Positions 52,344 through 61,184 of a stretch of 64,000 nucleotides of DNA are shown here, piece by piece. This stretch comes from Spirosoma arboris (GTDB lineage Bacteria; Bacteroidota; Bacteroidia; Cytophagales; Spirosomataceae), in assembly GCF_009754945.1 (NCBI RefSeq), contig NZ_WPIN01000004.1, forward strand, positions 434,001 through 498,000. Direction: 5' to 3'. How positions within the stretch are numbered: position 1 is the stretch's first letter; the number at the start of each line of letters is the position of its first letter. The notes under the pieces are model-generated. The model saw only the letters and a list, made by a program, of their open reading frames with translations, was not told where the DNA came from and did not search any database. The position numbers were made by a program, and so were the translations under genes.

Positions 52344-53642
52344 ATGGGTGTTCTTATCAGATTATCTGCTCTTTTGTTTTTCGGGATACTATCAATACCC
52401 TTAAAGGGTCAGGAGCTCAAAACCGTCGACCATATTTATGATCCTAAAGTGGAAACTGTGTTGTTGTTTCCGCAGGTTAGTGCCAACCAGCTCGATCCAT
52501 CCTTAACGCTAAATCCGCCGATTATTTCGCTGGACGAACAGGTGCCACTCCAACTCGAATTCGACGATCTGACGGCTACCTATCGCTCGTTTCGTGCCCG
52601 ACTTGTTCATTGTAATGCCGACTGGAAACGCTCTATTTTAAATGACATCGAGTTCACCTACGAGTATAATGACACCCCAGTTACGGAATATCAGAATTCG
52701 ATCAACACCAAAATTCCGTATTACCATTATCGGTTTACGCTTCCCCGAGTGAAACTTCCGGGCAATTATCTACTGGTTGTTTACGATGAACGTAACCGGA
52801 ACAATATCATATTTACCCGTCGATTTAGTACGTATCAGAATCGAGTAACGGTATCTGCCGAAGCGCGATTCTCCACTGACCCATCCCGACAATTCTCCGA
52901 TCAGCAAATCGACCTAAGTATTAGCTATAAAGGCTATCAGGTGATTTCTCCGCAGGACGATTTCAAGGTAGTTATTCGTCAGAATTACCGTGATGATCGC
53001 GAAATTCGGGGCCTTCGTCCGACCAATGTACAGTCCTTCGATCAGACATTGGAATATCGACTTATTGACTTGAGCAACACCATGTCCGGTGGTAATGAAT
53101 TTCGATTTTTTGATACACGAACCGTATTATCTCGTGCTAATTACATTGACCGAATCGACCGCCTTGCCGATCGGAATGTTGTGTATGTGCAGGCCGATCA
53201 GCCACGTAACCAGGGGCCTTATATCCAGAGCGATGATTTCAATGGTCTATTCGTGATCGACCACCGTGAAACTAGTAACGGAGCAACGAACGCCGATTAT
53301 ATCGAAACGGTGTTCACTCTCAAAGTCCCTGAAATAGCAGGCTGGGATATATACGTAAATGGAGTCTTCAATTTCTGGCAGTTAAACGATCGCAACCGCA
53401 TGTCGTTCGATGCCTTGTTAGGTGCCTATCGAGCCACTATTCTACTCAAACAGGGTGTTTATAACTACGACTATATTGGGCAAATCACAGCCTCGCCCCC
53501 TAAAGTAGATGAGCATTTTATTGAGGGTAGTTTCTCGTCGACAGAAAATGACTACGAAGTATTTGTCTATCATCGACCACCCGCGTCCCGAGCCGATCAG
53601 TTAATTGCGTATCGGAAAATAGGGGTGAATAAACGGAAATGA
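52344..53642 (+). CDS. DUF5103 protein, probable type IX secretion plug component
   Basis: A 432-residue secreted protein (signal ending LKGQ). It has the DUF5103 layout: VETVLLFPQVSANQLDPS, SLDEQVPLQLEFDDL, ARLVHCNADWKRS, EFTYEYNDTP, IPYYHYRFTLPRVKLPGNYL, and a C-terminal VYNYDYIGQITASPPKVDEH. As I recall it, DUF5103 corresponds to the plug protein that blocks the SprA translocon of the type IX secretion system; this should be checked. It is alone on the plus strand, divergent to bestrophin; no other T9SS gene is in the window. Confidence 0.84.
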   Translation: MGVLIRLSALLFFGILSIPLKGQELKTVDHIYDPKVETVLLFPQVSANQLDPSLTLNPPIISLDEQVPLQLEFDDLTATYRSFRARLVHCNADWKRSILNDIEFTYEYNDTPVTEYQNSINTKIPYYHYRFTLPRVKLPGNYLLVVYDERNRNNIIFTRRFSTYQNRVTVSAEARFSTDPSRQFSDQQIDLSISYKGYQVISPQDDFKVVIRQNYRDDREIRGLRPTNVQSFDQTLEYRLIDLSNTMSGGNEFRFFDTRTVLSRANYIDRIDRLADRNVVYVQADQPRNQGPYIQSDDFNGLFVIDHRETSNGATNADYIETVFTLKVPEIAGWDIYVNGVFNFWQLNDRNRMSFDALLGAYRATILLKQGVYNYDYIGQITASPPKVDEHFIEGSFSSTENDYEVFVYHRPPASRADQLIAYRKIGVNKRK

Positions 53643-53735
53643 TTGATGTAGTAAGTGGAATAGGAGAGTAAGTACCCATCTACTCATTCCACCTACTCCA
53701 CCCACTTTCACTTACTACACCAATCACCAATTAGG
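53641..53735. repeat. Imperfect long hairpin between convergent genes
   Basis: The left end GATTGATGTAGTAAGTG (53641-53657) pairs with CACTTACTACACCAATC (53719-53735), with one mismatch in 17. The inner part repeats related words (GGAATAGGAGAGTAAGTA; TACTCATTCCACCTACTCC), so it folds further. Both convergent stops (53642 and 53731) lie inside or at its edge. Looks like a decayed relative of the perfect hairpins nearby. Confidence 0.72.
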
Positions 53736-54831
53736 CGCTATGCAAGAATTCCATAATATCGCCGTCCTGAACAACGTATTCTTTGCCTTCAACCGCCAGC
53801 TTACCGGCTTCGCGAACGCCCGCTTCAGTTTTAAACTGCGAAAAATCGGGTAGTTTCATAACCTGCGCCCGGATGAATTTCTTTTCGAAATCGGAGTGGA
53901 TGACACCGGCAGCCTGTGGCGCTTTCCAACCCCGATGAATCGTCCAGGCACGAACTTCCTTCACGCCAGCGGTGAAGTAGGTAATCAGACCCAGCAACTT
54001 GTAGGAGGCTTTGATCAATTTGCTCAAACCCGATTCGGTCAGACTATATTCACCCAGAAACAGCTCCCGTTCTTCAGGATCTTCCATTTCGGCAATCTGC
54101 GATTCGATACCTGCGCTGATTACAATTACCTCGGCGCCTTCATCTTTCACGGCTTCCCGAAGCGCGTCTGAATATTTATTACCGTTGGGTAATGAACCTT
54201 CGTCTACGTTGGCTACATAAATGACCGGCTTTATCGTCAGGAGTGAGATGTCGCCGATGGCTGCGTCTCGCTCTTCAGGTGACAAGAGCACAGTACGTGC
54301 ACTTTTTCCTGCTTCAAGAGTCGTTTTGTATTGTTTCAGAATTTCTAATTCTGCTTTTGCTTTTGCATCGCCAACCTGAGCAGCTTTCGCAATTTTCTGA
54401 ATTTTCTTGTCAACTGCTTCCAGATCTTTCAACTGCAATTCAGCGTCGATAATCTCTTTATCTGAAATGGGGTCGACTTTTCCTTCGACGTGGACGATGT
54501 TGTCATCTTCAAAACAACGAATAACGTGCACAATCGCATCGACTTCCCGGATGTTAGCCAGGAATTTATTGCCTAAACCAGCTCCCTGACTGGCTCCTTT
54601 TACCAAACCCGCAATATCAACAAACTCAATAATAGTCGGTACCACCTTTTGTGGTTTCACCAGCCCTTCGAGCGTATTCAGGCGTTCATCGGGGACGGTT
54701 ACTACGCCCACGTTAGGTTCTATTGTACAGAACGGATAATTAGCCGCTTCGGCTTTCCCGCTCGAAATTGCATTAAACAGTGTCGATTTGCCCACATTTG
54801 GCAAACCTACGATTCCACATTGAAGTCCCAT
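53731..54831 (-). CDS. ychF: YchF-family redox-regulated ATPase
   Basis: A 366-residue P-loop GTPase-like protein: G1 [14 protein letters not shown] (8-21), G2/G3 [20 protein letters not shown], the YchF-specific NVDE in place of NKxD ([11 protein letters not shown]), and a C-terminal TGS-like part. In known cases YchF hydrolyses ATP rather than GTP and is tied to oxidative stress and ribosome association. Length and motifs are fully normal. It is convergent with the plug-like gene and is followed upstream by a 30-bp perfect hairpin. Strong call. Confidence 0.97.
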   Translation of the reverse strand: MGLQCGIVGLPNVGKSTLFNAISSGKAEAANYPFCTIEPNVGVVTVPDERLNTLEGLVKPQKVVPTIIEFVDIAGLVKGASQGAGLGNKFLANIREVDAIVHVIRCFEDDNIVHVEGKVDPISDKEIIDAELQLKDLEAVDKKIQKIAKAAQVGDAKAKAELEILKQYKTTLEAGKSARTVLLSPEERDAAIGDISLLTIKPVIYVANVDEGSLPNGNKYSDALREAVKDEGAEVIVISAGIESQIAEMEDPEERELFLGEYSLTESGLSKLIKASYKLLGLITYFTAGVKEVRAWTIHRGWKAPQAAGVIHSDFEKKFIRAQVMKLPDFSQFKTEAGVREAGKLAVEGKEYVVQDGDIMEFLHSA

Positions 54832-54843
54832 AGTTCAATTATG

Positions 54844-54942
54844 AAAGAGCGAAAGAGTGAATGAGCGAAAGAGTAGCCAGTTTAGTTACTCTTTTACCGC
54901 TTAGGCGGCCTGCTCTTTCGCTCATTCACTCTTTCGCTCTTT
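54844..54942. repeat. Perfect 30-bp hairpin with internally repeated arms
   Basis: Left arm 54844-54873 and right arm 54913-54942 are exact reverse complements. The left arm is AAA + GAGCGAAAGAG + TGAAT + GAGCGAAAGAG, so an 11-bp word occurs twice within one arm; only two C occur in 30 bases. A short CCGC-TTAG-GCGG hairpin lies in the loop. It fills the gap between the DUF3276 gene's 3' end and ychF. Confidence 0.9.
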
Positions 54943-55101
54943 GTTTTTTGCAAAAATACAACCGCATTGGCGGACCACAAAAAAAGCCTTCGGTGTGAAA
55001 CCGAGGGCTAACTGTACGGTGGGGACAAATCCCGGTTGATATAATTATGAAGTAAAGTCTAGATCATGCGCAAAATGTAATTCGTTCGTTGTAAATCTTG
55101 T

Positions 55102-55428
55102 TTATTCCCATTTTAGCTCGCTGGCGAAATCGTCCTGTTCGTCGCGTTCGCGTTGAGTGAACTGTGCAAAATCTACGTCGGGCATGAGTTCAGTTTTTAC
55201 ATGCTCTACCGTTTCCTGTAAGGCTTCAACAAACTTATCGAAATCCTCTTTGTAGAGAAACATCTTATGTTTTTCATAGACAAACCCCTCGCCCTGCGGG
55301 TGCCGGCGACTTTCGGTAATGGTTAGGTAATAGTCGTTTGTTCGGGTTGATTTAACGTCAAAAAAATACGTTCGCTTACCCGCCCGAACTCGCCTTGAAT
55401 AGATTTTCTCCCGGTCTCTTTCGTCCAC
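55102..55428 (-). CDS. DUF3276 (PUR-alpha-like nucleic-acid-binding) protein
   Basis: A 108-residue protein with one PUR-type repeat: EKIYSRRVRAGKRTYFFDVK, then NDYYLTITESRR and GFVYEKHKMFLYKEDFDKFV, followed by an acidic C-terminus (DEQDDFASELKWE). DUF3276 is widespread in Bacteroidota; PUR repeats bind single-stranded DNA or RNA, so a nucleic-acid role is likely. No signal peptide. It lies upstream of ychF on the same strand, separated by the 30-bp hairpin, and is divergent to rlpA. Name and biological role are not established. Confidence 0.92.
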   Translation of the reverse strand: MDERDREKIYSRRVRAGKRTYFFDVKSTRTNDYYLTITESRRHPQGEGFVYEKHKMFLYKEDFDKFVEALQETVEHVKTELMPDVDFAQFTQRERDEQDDFASELKWE

Positions 55429-55577
55429 AATCAGTGAGGTTTAATAGGTTCGCAAACGCTAAAGTACGGTCATTAAAGAAAGAACAAAAAGAAAGCGTAT
55501 AAATATATTTTGGGGTATAATAACCCCAAAAACAAATAAGGTTGTGGAGGCTATTCCACACTTTTTTGGCTAATCGC

Positions 55578-55608
55578 TTGGTAGTTAAGTCGGTCTGTAC
55601 TATCTTTG
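55578..55608 (+). promoter_or_regulatory. Bacteroidetes-type promoter of rlpA-like gene
   Basis: TTG at 55578-55580 and TATCTTTG at 55601-55608 with a 20-nt spacer, a close match to the Bacteroidetes pattern. A transcript would start a few bases after 55608, so the earlier in-frame ATG at 55542 cannot be the start; the ATG at 55644 fits. Confidence 0.72.
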
Positions 55609-55643
55609 TTTTACAGGAATTGCACTTTTTGGGGGCGGATGGT

Positions 55644-56135
55644 ATGAGTGGATTAATCTTCATGCTATTCGTCTATTTTTTTCACGTAACCAAAAGCTGT
55701 ATGAGTTTGATCATGTCCATCATGTTGTTTTTTAGCAATATGAAACCGGCGGAGGCTCTTCCGAGCCTCATACAGAAAGGCAAAGCGTCTTTTTATTCCA
55801 AGAAGTTCAATGGTCGGAAGACCTTTTACGGTGAACGAGTTAGTTCCGAAGCCCTTGCTGGTGCACACCGTCACCTGCCGCTAAACACGTTGGTTGAAGT
55901 AACAAACCTGGATAACCAACGGTCAGTAATTGTACGAATCAATGATCGGGGTCCTTTCGCCAAAGGCCGTGTTATTGATTTGACACATGCAGCTGCTCAT
56001 GCACTTGGTATGGTTTCCAAAGGAATCGCCAATGTATCGCTTCGGGTTGTTGGAAAGGGTCGCCCTGTTACATTGACCCCTTCTGCATTTGATAACCCTA
56101 TTGCTTTTCAGCCAATGCTGGAACCCGTATTTTAA
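55644..56135 (+). CDS. RlpA-like septal ring lytic transglycosylase family protein (DPBB)
   Basis: A 163-residue product from the ATG at 55644, chosen because the promoter box ends at 55608; the upstream ATG at 55542 is rejected and Met at MSLIMS remains an alternative. The N-terminus is a hydrophobic export signal. The mature part is the double-psi beta-barrel: GKASFYSKKFNGRKTFYGER, then LPLNTLVEVTNLDN, VIVRINDRGPFAKGRVIDLT and AAAHALGMVSKGI, with the conserved Asp of NDRGP. RlpA enzymes cut peptidoglycan strands lacking stem peptides; in small proteins without SPOR domain, as here, the role is less certain. Confidence 0.88.
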   Translation: MSGLIFMLFVYFFHVTKSCMSLIMSIMLFFSNMKPAEALPSLIQKGKASFYSKKFNGRKTFYGERVSSEALAGAHRHLPLNTLVEVTNLDNQRSVIVRINDRGPFAKGRVIDLTHAAAHALGMVSKGIANVSLRVVGKGRPVTLTPSAFDNPIAFQPMLEPVF

Positions 56136-56250
56136 CCTGCCTCTTTAAGGTACATTTAGCCGAACCGTTCGCCATTTCCCTGTGCAATTCCTGCCGGAGA
56201 TGTCGAACGGTTCGGTTTTTGCGTTAAATTGGAGGTAGTATACTCGAATG

Positions 56251-56334
56251 TTTTTGTCATTCCAACGACAGGAGGAATCTCAAGTTCCCTATTAGTCAAG
56301 CTTGAGATTCCTCCTGTCGTTGGAATGACAAAAA
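56251..56334. repeat. Perfect 34-bp hairpin just before DUF58 gene
   Basis: The left arm 56251-56284 (TTTTTGTCATTCCAACGACA and 14 more bases) and the right arm 56301-56334 are exact reverse complements with a 16-nt loop. It ends 17 bp before the DUF58 start codon. The word family GTCATTCC..GACAGGAGGAATCTC is a common intergenic repeat type in Bacteroidota as I recall. It could end the rlpA transcript and also restrict translation of DUF58. Confidence 0.9.
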
Positions 56335-56350
56335 ATACTTCTTCTCTTCA

Positions 56351-57262
56351 ATGAAACAACCGCTTAACCTAGGTCAGGTACGTTCGTTTGGCAACGTCGA
56401 ATTTTTAGCCCGCCAATTGGTCGAAGGCTTCATTACCGGCCTGCATAAATCGCCATTTCATGGCTTCTCGGTGGAGTTTGCCGAACACCGGCTCTATAAC
56501 ACTGGCGAGACCACGCGGCATATTGACTGGAAAGTATTTGGCAAGACTGAAAAACTATTTGTCAAACGGTATGAGGAGGAGACCAACCTTCGTTGCCATC
56601 TGCTGATTGATACATCGTCGTCGATGTATTATCCAGAAGCCAACTACGGTAAGATGACGTTCAGCGTCATGGCGGCAGCGTGTTTAGCGTATATGCTACA
56701 GCGTCAGAAAGATGCGGTAAGCTTGACCACTTTTGCCGATCAGATTGACTTACAAACACCTACTAAGTCAACACCGTCGCATGTTCACAAGCTCTTTACG
56801 CAACTGGACCTATTGATGCAGCAACCGAAACCGTTGCGTCGAACTTCGGCTGCTGATGTTATTCATCAGGTAGCCGAGAAAATTAACAAGCGGTCGTTAG
56901 TCGTTATTTTTAGCGATATGTTCGATAATAGCGAAAAAGCCGATGCGCTATTTTCTGCTTTGCAACACCTTCGCCATAATCTGCATGAAGTGCTCCTGTT
57001 TCACGTTACTGATAAGAAAACCGAGGAAGACTTCGCATTTGAGGAACGTCCTTACGAATTCATCGACCTTGAAACAGGCGAGAAGGTGAAACTCCAGCCA
57101 GGGCAGGTTCGGGAAACCTATCAGCAAGCGGTAAAAACCTATTTTCAGGAATTGAAAATGCGTTGTGGTCAGTACAAAATCGATTTTATCGAAGCAGATA
57201 TTGATCGGGGCTTTGACCAGATTCTGACGTCGTATCTGGTGAAGCGGACGAAAATGAAATGA
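56351..57262 (+). CDS. DUF58-domain protein
   Basis: A 303-residue cytoplasmic protein with the DUF58 signature EHRLYNTGETTRHIDWKVFG, then VKRYEEETNLRCHLLIDTSS containing a MIDAS-like DxSxS metal site (DTSSSM) of the vWA-type fold, and a later VVIFSDMFDN. DUF58 genes usually follow MoxR ATPase genes; here the preceding gene is rlpA-like, so the MoxR partner is elsewhere. Role: probably a chaperone-like partner in assembly of envelope or metal enzymes. Its stop codon lies inside the 57257-57336 hairpin. Confidence 0.93.
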   Translation: MKQPLNLGQVRSFGNVEFLARQLVEGFITGLHKSPFHGFSVEFAEHRLYNTGETTRHIDWKVFGKTEKLFVKRYEEETNLRCHLLIDTSSSMYYPEANYGKMTFSVMAAACLAYMLQRQKDAVSLTTFADQIDLQTPTKSTPSHVHKLFTQLDLLMQQPKPLRRTSAADVIHQVAEKINKRSLVVIFSDMFDNSEKADALFSALQHLRHNLHEVLLFHVTDKKTEEDFAFEERPYEFIDLETGEKVKLQPGQVRETYQQAVKTYFQELKMRCGQYKIDFIEADIDRGFDQILTSYLVKRTKMK

Positions 57263-57336
57263 GTGAATGATAGAGTGATTGTGTGAATTAAAATTGCGTC
57301 AGCTATTCACACAATCACTCTATCATTCACTCATTT
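57257..57336. repeat. Perfect 32-bp hairpin containing both convergent stop codons
   Basis: The left arm 57257-57288 and right arm 57305-57336 are exact reverse complements around a 16-nt loop. The left arm has no C at all and the right arm no G. The DUF58 stop (57260-57262) lies in the left arm and the thioredoxin-like gene's stop (57331-57333) in the right arm, so the palindrome includes the last codons of both genes. Confidence 0.93.
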
Positions 57337-58830
57337 TTTTACACTTGCCTTAGCATTCGCAGGTGCTACTGAGGCAGTTTTCTGGGCAGCCTGTTGGCGT
57401 TTGTGGAATAACATGAAATCTTCGATTTGCTCAACAGGTAGTTTGCGCGCGATGATTCTCTTGTTTTTGTCGAGCATGTAAACGGTTGGTGTTGTCCAGA
57501 CGTCGTATTGATGGCGGTAATCGGTGCGGTAGGTAAAATCGTAGCCGTTGACTGCGTTACCAAGTTTGAATTCCTTAATAAACTTCTTCCACTCTTCGGG
57601 GCTTTGGTCGATGGCAATGGCCACAACATCAACACCCTTCCCTTTATAATCATCGACAAACTTTTTCAGCTTGGGCGCACTTTCGCGACAGTGACCGCAG
57701 GTTGGCGAATAGAAAAACACGACGGTATAGTCGGCTTTGAGCGCTGAGAAAGCAATAGGCCGACGAAGAGTGTCGCTGATGACAGGAGAAACCAGCACTT
57801 TACCAACAAGGTTGGGTTTCAACGTTGCTACCCGTTCGCCTATACTCTTCAGCGTAGAGGAATCTGATACAGTCATGACCCCCGTTTTGTAATACTTCTC
57901 GAACATGTGGACAAACAATCCATCCGTTCCCATCACTTTAGGTTGCTCATACTGACTTGTGATGTAATAAATGGTGTAGTACTTCACCTCGCTATTCTTA
58001 CCCACAATGGCTTTATTCACTAAAAAATCGGCTTCTTTAATGAGGGAATCAGGAACTTGAACAGTTAATTCTTTAATATATCGCTCAATTTTCCCCTGCA
58101 AAAATGGGGTACGAACGAAACGTTCGTCTGAGAAATCAAAATCATCCCAGAAGTGGTTTTTAAAATAGTTGAATACCCAAACAGAATCAGGCCGACCGTT
58201 TGATGCTTTAGGAGCAGGCGGCACATCAGGTTCGGCGGTTGCTTTAAATAGTTTGGCTGCGAACGTGCCTGGATTATCTTTTAGAAACTGGTTACGGTAG
58301 TCATTAGCCTGCTTTTGCAAATCGCCCATCTGCTTATTTAGCATAGCTATTGAAGGCGCGTCGGTACGAATTTTTTTCTGCATATTCAACACCTGGGCTT
58401 CCTCGGAGAGTTTACTAAGCTGTTGTTGATACCCATAGAACAACTCATTTTCCTTAGAGCCCGTCACCTTCATATCCTTGACGATATTGGTCGTATCAGT
58501 TTCAAATGAAAATTGCTGATCAGCAGTGATAAGTAACTGGAGGTATCTTTTTTGTGGAGCCACATTTGGAACTACCACCATAAACAAGCCTTGTGGCAGG
58601 CTCTTTTTTCCTTCAAAAATTAGATTGCCTGCTCCGTCTACGCGGGCTGTATCTTTAGGAATATACTGCGTTGCTCCAAAATAGTGAGCCAATACACAGG
58701 TCGTATCTTTCAGACCTTTGATCTGGCCCGCGATCCGGAAACCGTCAGTTGGGGTTTCAGCGGTTGATTGTGCTTTGGCAACAGGTAGTAAAAATAAGCC
58801 AAGCAGAGCAGTCAGAAGGAGATTTTTCAT
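57331..58830 (-). CDS. TlpA-like thiol-disulfide protein with DUF4369/DUF5106-type N-terminal region
   Basis: A 499-residue secreted protein (signal ending VAKAQ). Residues about 25-150 are a DUF4369-like beta-domain (FRIAGQIKGLKDTTCVLAHY), followed by a helical DUF5106-like part. The C-terminal thioredoxin-fold domain (about 350-480) has the active site C378-G-H-C381 in VVFFYSPTCGHCRESAPKLK, with TTPTVYMLDKNKRI as the cis-Pro loop. Such proteins in Bacteroidota act in periplasmic thiol redox or cytochrome c maturation. A TAAATTTG -7-like box lies upstream at 58865-58872, but no -33 TTG at the normal distance. The stop codon lies in the 32-bp hairpin. Confidence 0.91.
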   Translation of the reverse strand: MKNLLLTALLGLFLLPVAKAQSTAETPTDGFRIAGQIKGLKDTTCVLAHYFGATQYIPKDTARVDGAGNLIFEGKKSLPQGLFMVVVPNVAPQKRYLQLLITADQQFSFETDTTNIVKDMKVTGSKENELFYGYQQQLSKLSEEAQVLNMQKKIRTDAPSIAMLNKQMGDLQKQANDYRNQFLKDNPGTFAAKLFKATAEPDVPPAPKASNGRPDSVWVFNYFKNHFWDDFDFSDERFVRTPFLQGKIERYIKELTVQVPDSLIKEADFLVNKAIVGKNSEVKYYTIYYITSQYEQPKVMGTDGLFVHMFEKYYKTGVMTVSDSSTLKSIGERVATLKPNLVGKVLVSPVISDTLRRPIAFSALKADYTVVFFYSPTCGHCRESAPKLKKFVDDYKGKGVDVVAIAIDQSPEEWKKFIKEFKLGNAVNGYDFTYRTDYRHQYDVWTTPTVYMLDKNKRIIARKLPVEQIEDFMLFHKRQQAAQKTASVAPANAKASVKK

Positions 58831-59115
58831 ACAGGGTGGTACGATCTTCGCAGGAAAATAGGGTCAAATTTACGGTATTTGATCGTAATTATATTGCCTA
58901 CAAAACGCTTGCCACACCCGCTATAGTCTATGGTTTATTTCTTTTCTAAAGCATATCTACGATCTACCACCAATACTACTGCTCAAAATCGTGAGGATGA
59001 GTTGCCATTCTGGTAGAATGTAATGACTAACGTACTGGAAAGAAACGTCGTTTTCAATACATATAACTTGTACTGCCTACACTCTATAAGCGTAAAAGGA
59101 GATCTGGATTTATAT

Positions 59116-59149
59116 AGAGCTATAAGGCTTTATGAAGCCTTATAGCTCT
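59116..59149. terminator. Perfect 15-bp hairpin after pfkA
   Basis: AGAGCTATAAGGCTT (59116-59130) pairs exactly with AAGCCTTATAGCTCT (59135-59149) over a 4-nt loop TATG, 14 bp after the pfkA stop on the minus strand. Likely the pfkA terminator, although no long U-run follows. Confidence 0.75.
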
Positions 59150-59162
59150 GGTCTACAAGATA

Positions 59163-60137
59163 TTAGACGGATAAAATCTTTACCATCCTTAGTAAATCTT
59201 CATTGATAGGCTTGGGTAGACGAATTGTATCGCGGAAAGGCGTATAAACTAGCTCGTTATTGACTACACCTGCCATAACATTTTTCTCGCCATTCATTAG
59301 CCCTTCCAATGCGCCAAGTCCCAAACGGCTGGCCAGAATGCGATCGTAGGCAGTCGGAATACCACCTCGCTGGATGTGCCCCAGAGTCGTAACGCGCATG
59401 TCCATGTTGGAGTCAACTTGTTGCCGAATTTTTTCGGCAATTTCTGTTGCAATACCTGCTTCCTCACCTTCGGCAATCACGACGATAGAGGACGATTTCT
59501 GACGGCTCCAGCCTGATTTTAGCGTTTCGACAACTTCAGAAATTGGCGTTAATACTTCGGGTACCATGACCATTTCGGCACCGCCCGCAATACCCGACTG
59601 AATAGCAATATAGCCCGAGTCGCGGCCCATCACTTCAATAAAGAAAATTCGGTCGTGTGAGTCGGCGGTATCCCGAATTTTATCAATAGCTTCTAGCGCA
59701 GTATTAACGGCCGTGTCAAATCCAATTGTATGGTCGGTGCCGTAAAGGTCATTGTCAATCGTACCCGGCGCGCCAACGGTAGGAATACCATACTCGTCAT
59801 AAAAAAGCGTTGCACCGGTAAATGTGCCGTTCCCTCCAATGGCAACTAACCCTTCGATATCGAACTTTTTAAGTTGATCGAAGGCTTTCGCTCGGCCTTC
59901 GGTAGTCATAAATTCTTTACTGCGGGCCGATTTTAGGATGGTGCCTCCGCGTTGCACGATGTTACTCACCGAGTGCGAAGACATCTGAAAAATATCGCCA
60001 TTTATCATTCCGCTGTACCCCCGGCGTATACCAAACACTTCGAGACCATGATAGACCGCCCCCCGGACAACCGCCCGGATGCAGGCGTTCATACCCGGTG
60101 CATCACCACCTGAGGTAAAAACAGCTATTCGTTTCAT
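59163..60137 (-). CDS. pfkA: ATP-dependent 6-phosphofructokinase
   Basis: A 324-residue enzyme of the normal PfkA length. It phosphorylates fructose 6-phosphate in glycolysis. Motifs: GGDAPGMNA (10-18), the nucleotide segment GGNGTFTGA (101-109), GTIDND (125-130) with the catalytic Asp, the substrate motif MGRDSGYIA, and the C-terminal RGGIPTAYDRILASR. Gly in GGNGT and Gly before TIDND mark the ATP-type rather than the PPi-type. The commonly conserved Asp of GGDG is Asn here, a variation worth noting. A TAAATTTG box lies upstream (60201-60208). Strong call. Confidence 0.97.
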   Translation of the reverse strand: MKRIAVFTSGGDAPGMNACIRAVVRGAVYHGLEVFGIRRGYSGMINGDIFQMSSHSVSNIVQRGGTILKSARSKEFMTTEGRAKAFDQLKKFDIEGLVAIGGNGTFTGATLFYDEYGIPTVGAPGTIDNDLYGTDHTIGFDTAVNTALEAIDKIRDTADSHDRIFFIEVMGRDSGYIAIQSGIAGGAEMVMVPEVLTPISEVVETLKSGWSRQKSSSIVVIAEGEEAGIATEIAEKIRQQVDSNMDMRVTTLGHIQRGGIPTAYDRILASRLGLGALEGLMNGEKNVMAGVVNNELVYTPFRDTIRLPKPINEDLLRMVKILSV

Positions 60138-60379
60138 AGGTTAAATCAATTTTTTAACGGATTTGCACAAAAGGTCAGGCGGGTCTTATAATAAACCCCG
60201 CAAATTTATCCGCATTTCGCAATCTAAAGGCATCGCTCTGGTAATTATCCCATTGTTTTCCTCTAAATTTCATAAAATAGGCTAAATGAGCATGTTTAAG
60301 GGGCAATGATTTTAAACAAGTACCTATTAGTAGCGGTTACCAAAAATTCTTAATACTAATAAAGAAGAAAGCAAAATAT

Positions 60380-61138
60380 TCATTGTTTTTTGAAGCTACT
60401 AGCTCGTAAAATAATCTGTATATGGTTGCGTAAGGTCGTTAGCAGGCCAAAATGGGTTACTAAAACCTTGAATCGGTCAATCAATGATCGGCGATGCTGT
60501 TGCACTGATAATCCACCAATAAGGTACTTGCATAAGACAAACGGTAGAAACTCTATTTTGGTGGCTGCTTTCAGACAGCGGATTTCCCAGTCTAAATCAG
60601 CACTTAGATTATTCGTCTGGTAATCGGGCGCAATGGCTCGTTTGGCCACAAATGCCTGGTGACAAACTTTCATACCGAGTGCCATATCGTGCCAGGTCAG
60701 CTTGTGCGGTAAACTATGCGGAGTCACCTTACTTCGTAGCCCAACCGGTATCCCGGATTGGGAGCCTCCATCATCCCGGACAAATAAAGCATCGCTATAA
60801 TAAATATCCGCTTGTGTTTCTTTTATGCGGGCCAGCAGATTCGCCAGGGTTTGCGAATCATACAGTTCATCACCAGCGTTCATAAACCAGACATACTGCC
60901 CTTTGGCCTGATGAAGCCCTTTATTCATCGCATCGTAAAGCCCTTGATCAGGTTCCGAAACCCAGCTCGTAATATGACTCTCATAGCGTTTAACAATTTC
61001 CAGGGTTTTATCTTTCGATGCTCCATCAATCACGATGTACTCAAAATCAGTCGCCTGTTGAGCTACTACGCTCTGAATCGTACGCTCCAGAAACCGCTCA
61101 GCGTTATAAGTAATAGTGATGATAGAGACGGTAGGCAT
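60380..61138 (-). CDS. Glycosyltransferase family 2
   Basis: A 252-residue cytoplasmic GT-A transferase: VSIITITYNAERFLERTIQS at the N-terminus, EYIVIDGASKDKTLEIV with the nucleotide-site Asp, GLYDAMNKGLHQAKGQYVWF, then MNAGDELYDS, the DxD-type metal position. It resembles WcaA-like transferases of capsule or exopolysaccharide synthesis. It is the 3'-most member of a minus-strand cluster, below a GT4 gene and two FkbM-type methyltransferase genes, so it probably helps build a surface glycan. Donor and acceptor are unknown. Confidence 0.92.
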   Translation of the reverse strand: MPTVSIITITYNAERFLERTIQSVVAQQATDFEYIVIDGASKDKTLEIVKRYESHITSWVSEPDQGLYDAMNKGLHQAKGQYVWFMNAGDELYDSQTLANLLARIKETQADIYYSDALFVRDDGGSQSGIPVGLRSKVTPHSLPHKLTWHDMALGMKVCHQAFVAKRAIAPDYQTNNLSADLDWEIRCLKAATKIEFLPFVLCKYLIGGLSVQQHRRSLIDRFKVLVTHFGLLTTLRNHIQIILRASSFKKQ

Positions 61139-61142
61139 GGCT

Positions 61143-61184
61143 TGAATGATGAATGATGAATGACATTCCGTAATTCATCATTCA
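61143..61184. repeat. Hairpin built from three tandem TGAATGA words
   Basis: TGAATGA occurs three times in direct tandem (61143-61163). The second and third copies pair with 61173-61184 (12-bp stem, TTCATCATTCA plus one). The stop codon of the GT4 gene (61182-61184) is inside the right arm. The smallest of the hairpin set, but it shows the 7-nt period clearly. Confidence 0.82.

Noticed and set aside
55542..55643. Upstream ATG start for the RlpA-like protein
   Set aside because: It lies before the probable promoter at 55578-55608, so it would not be in the transcript.
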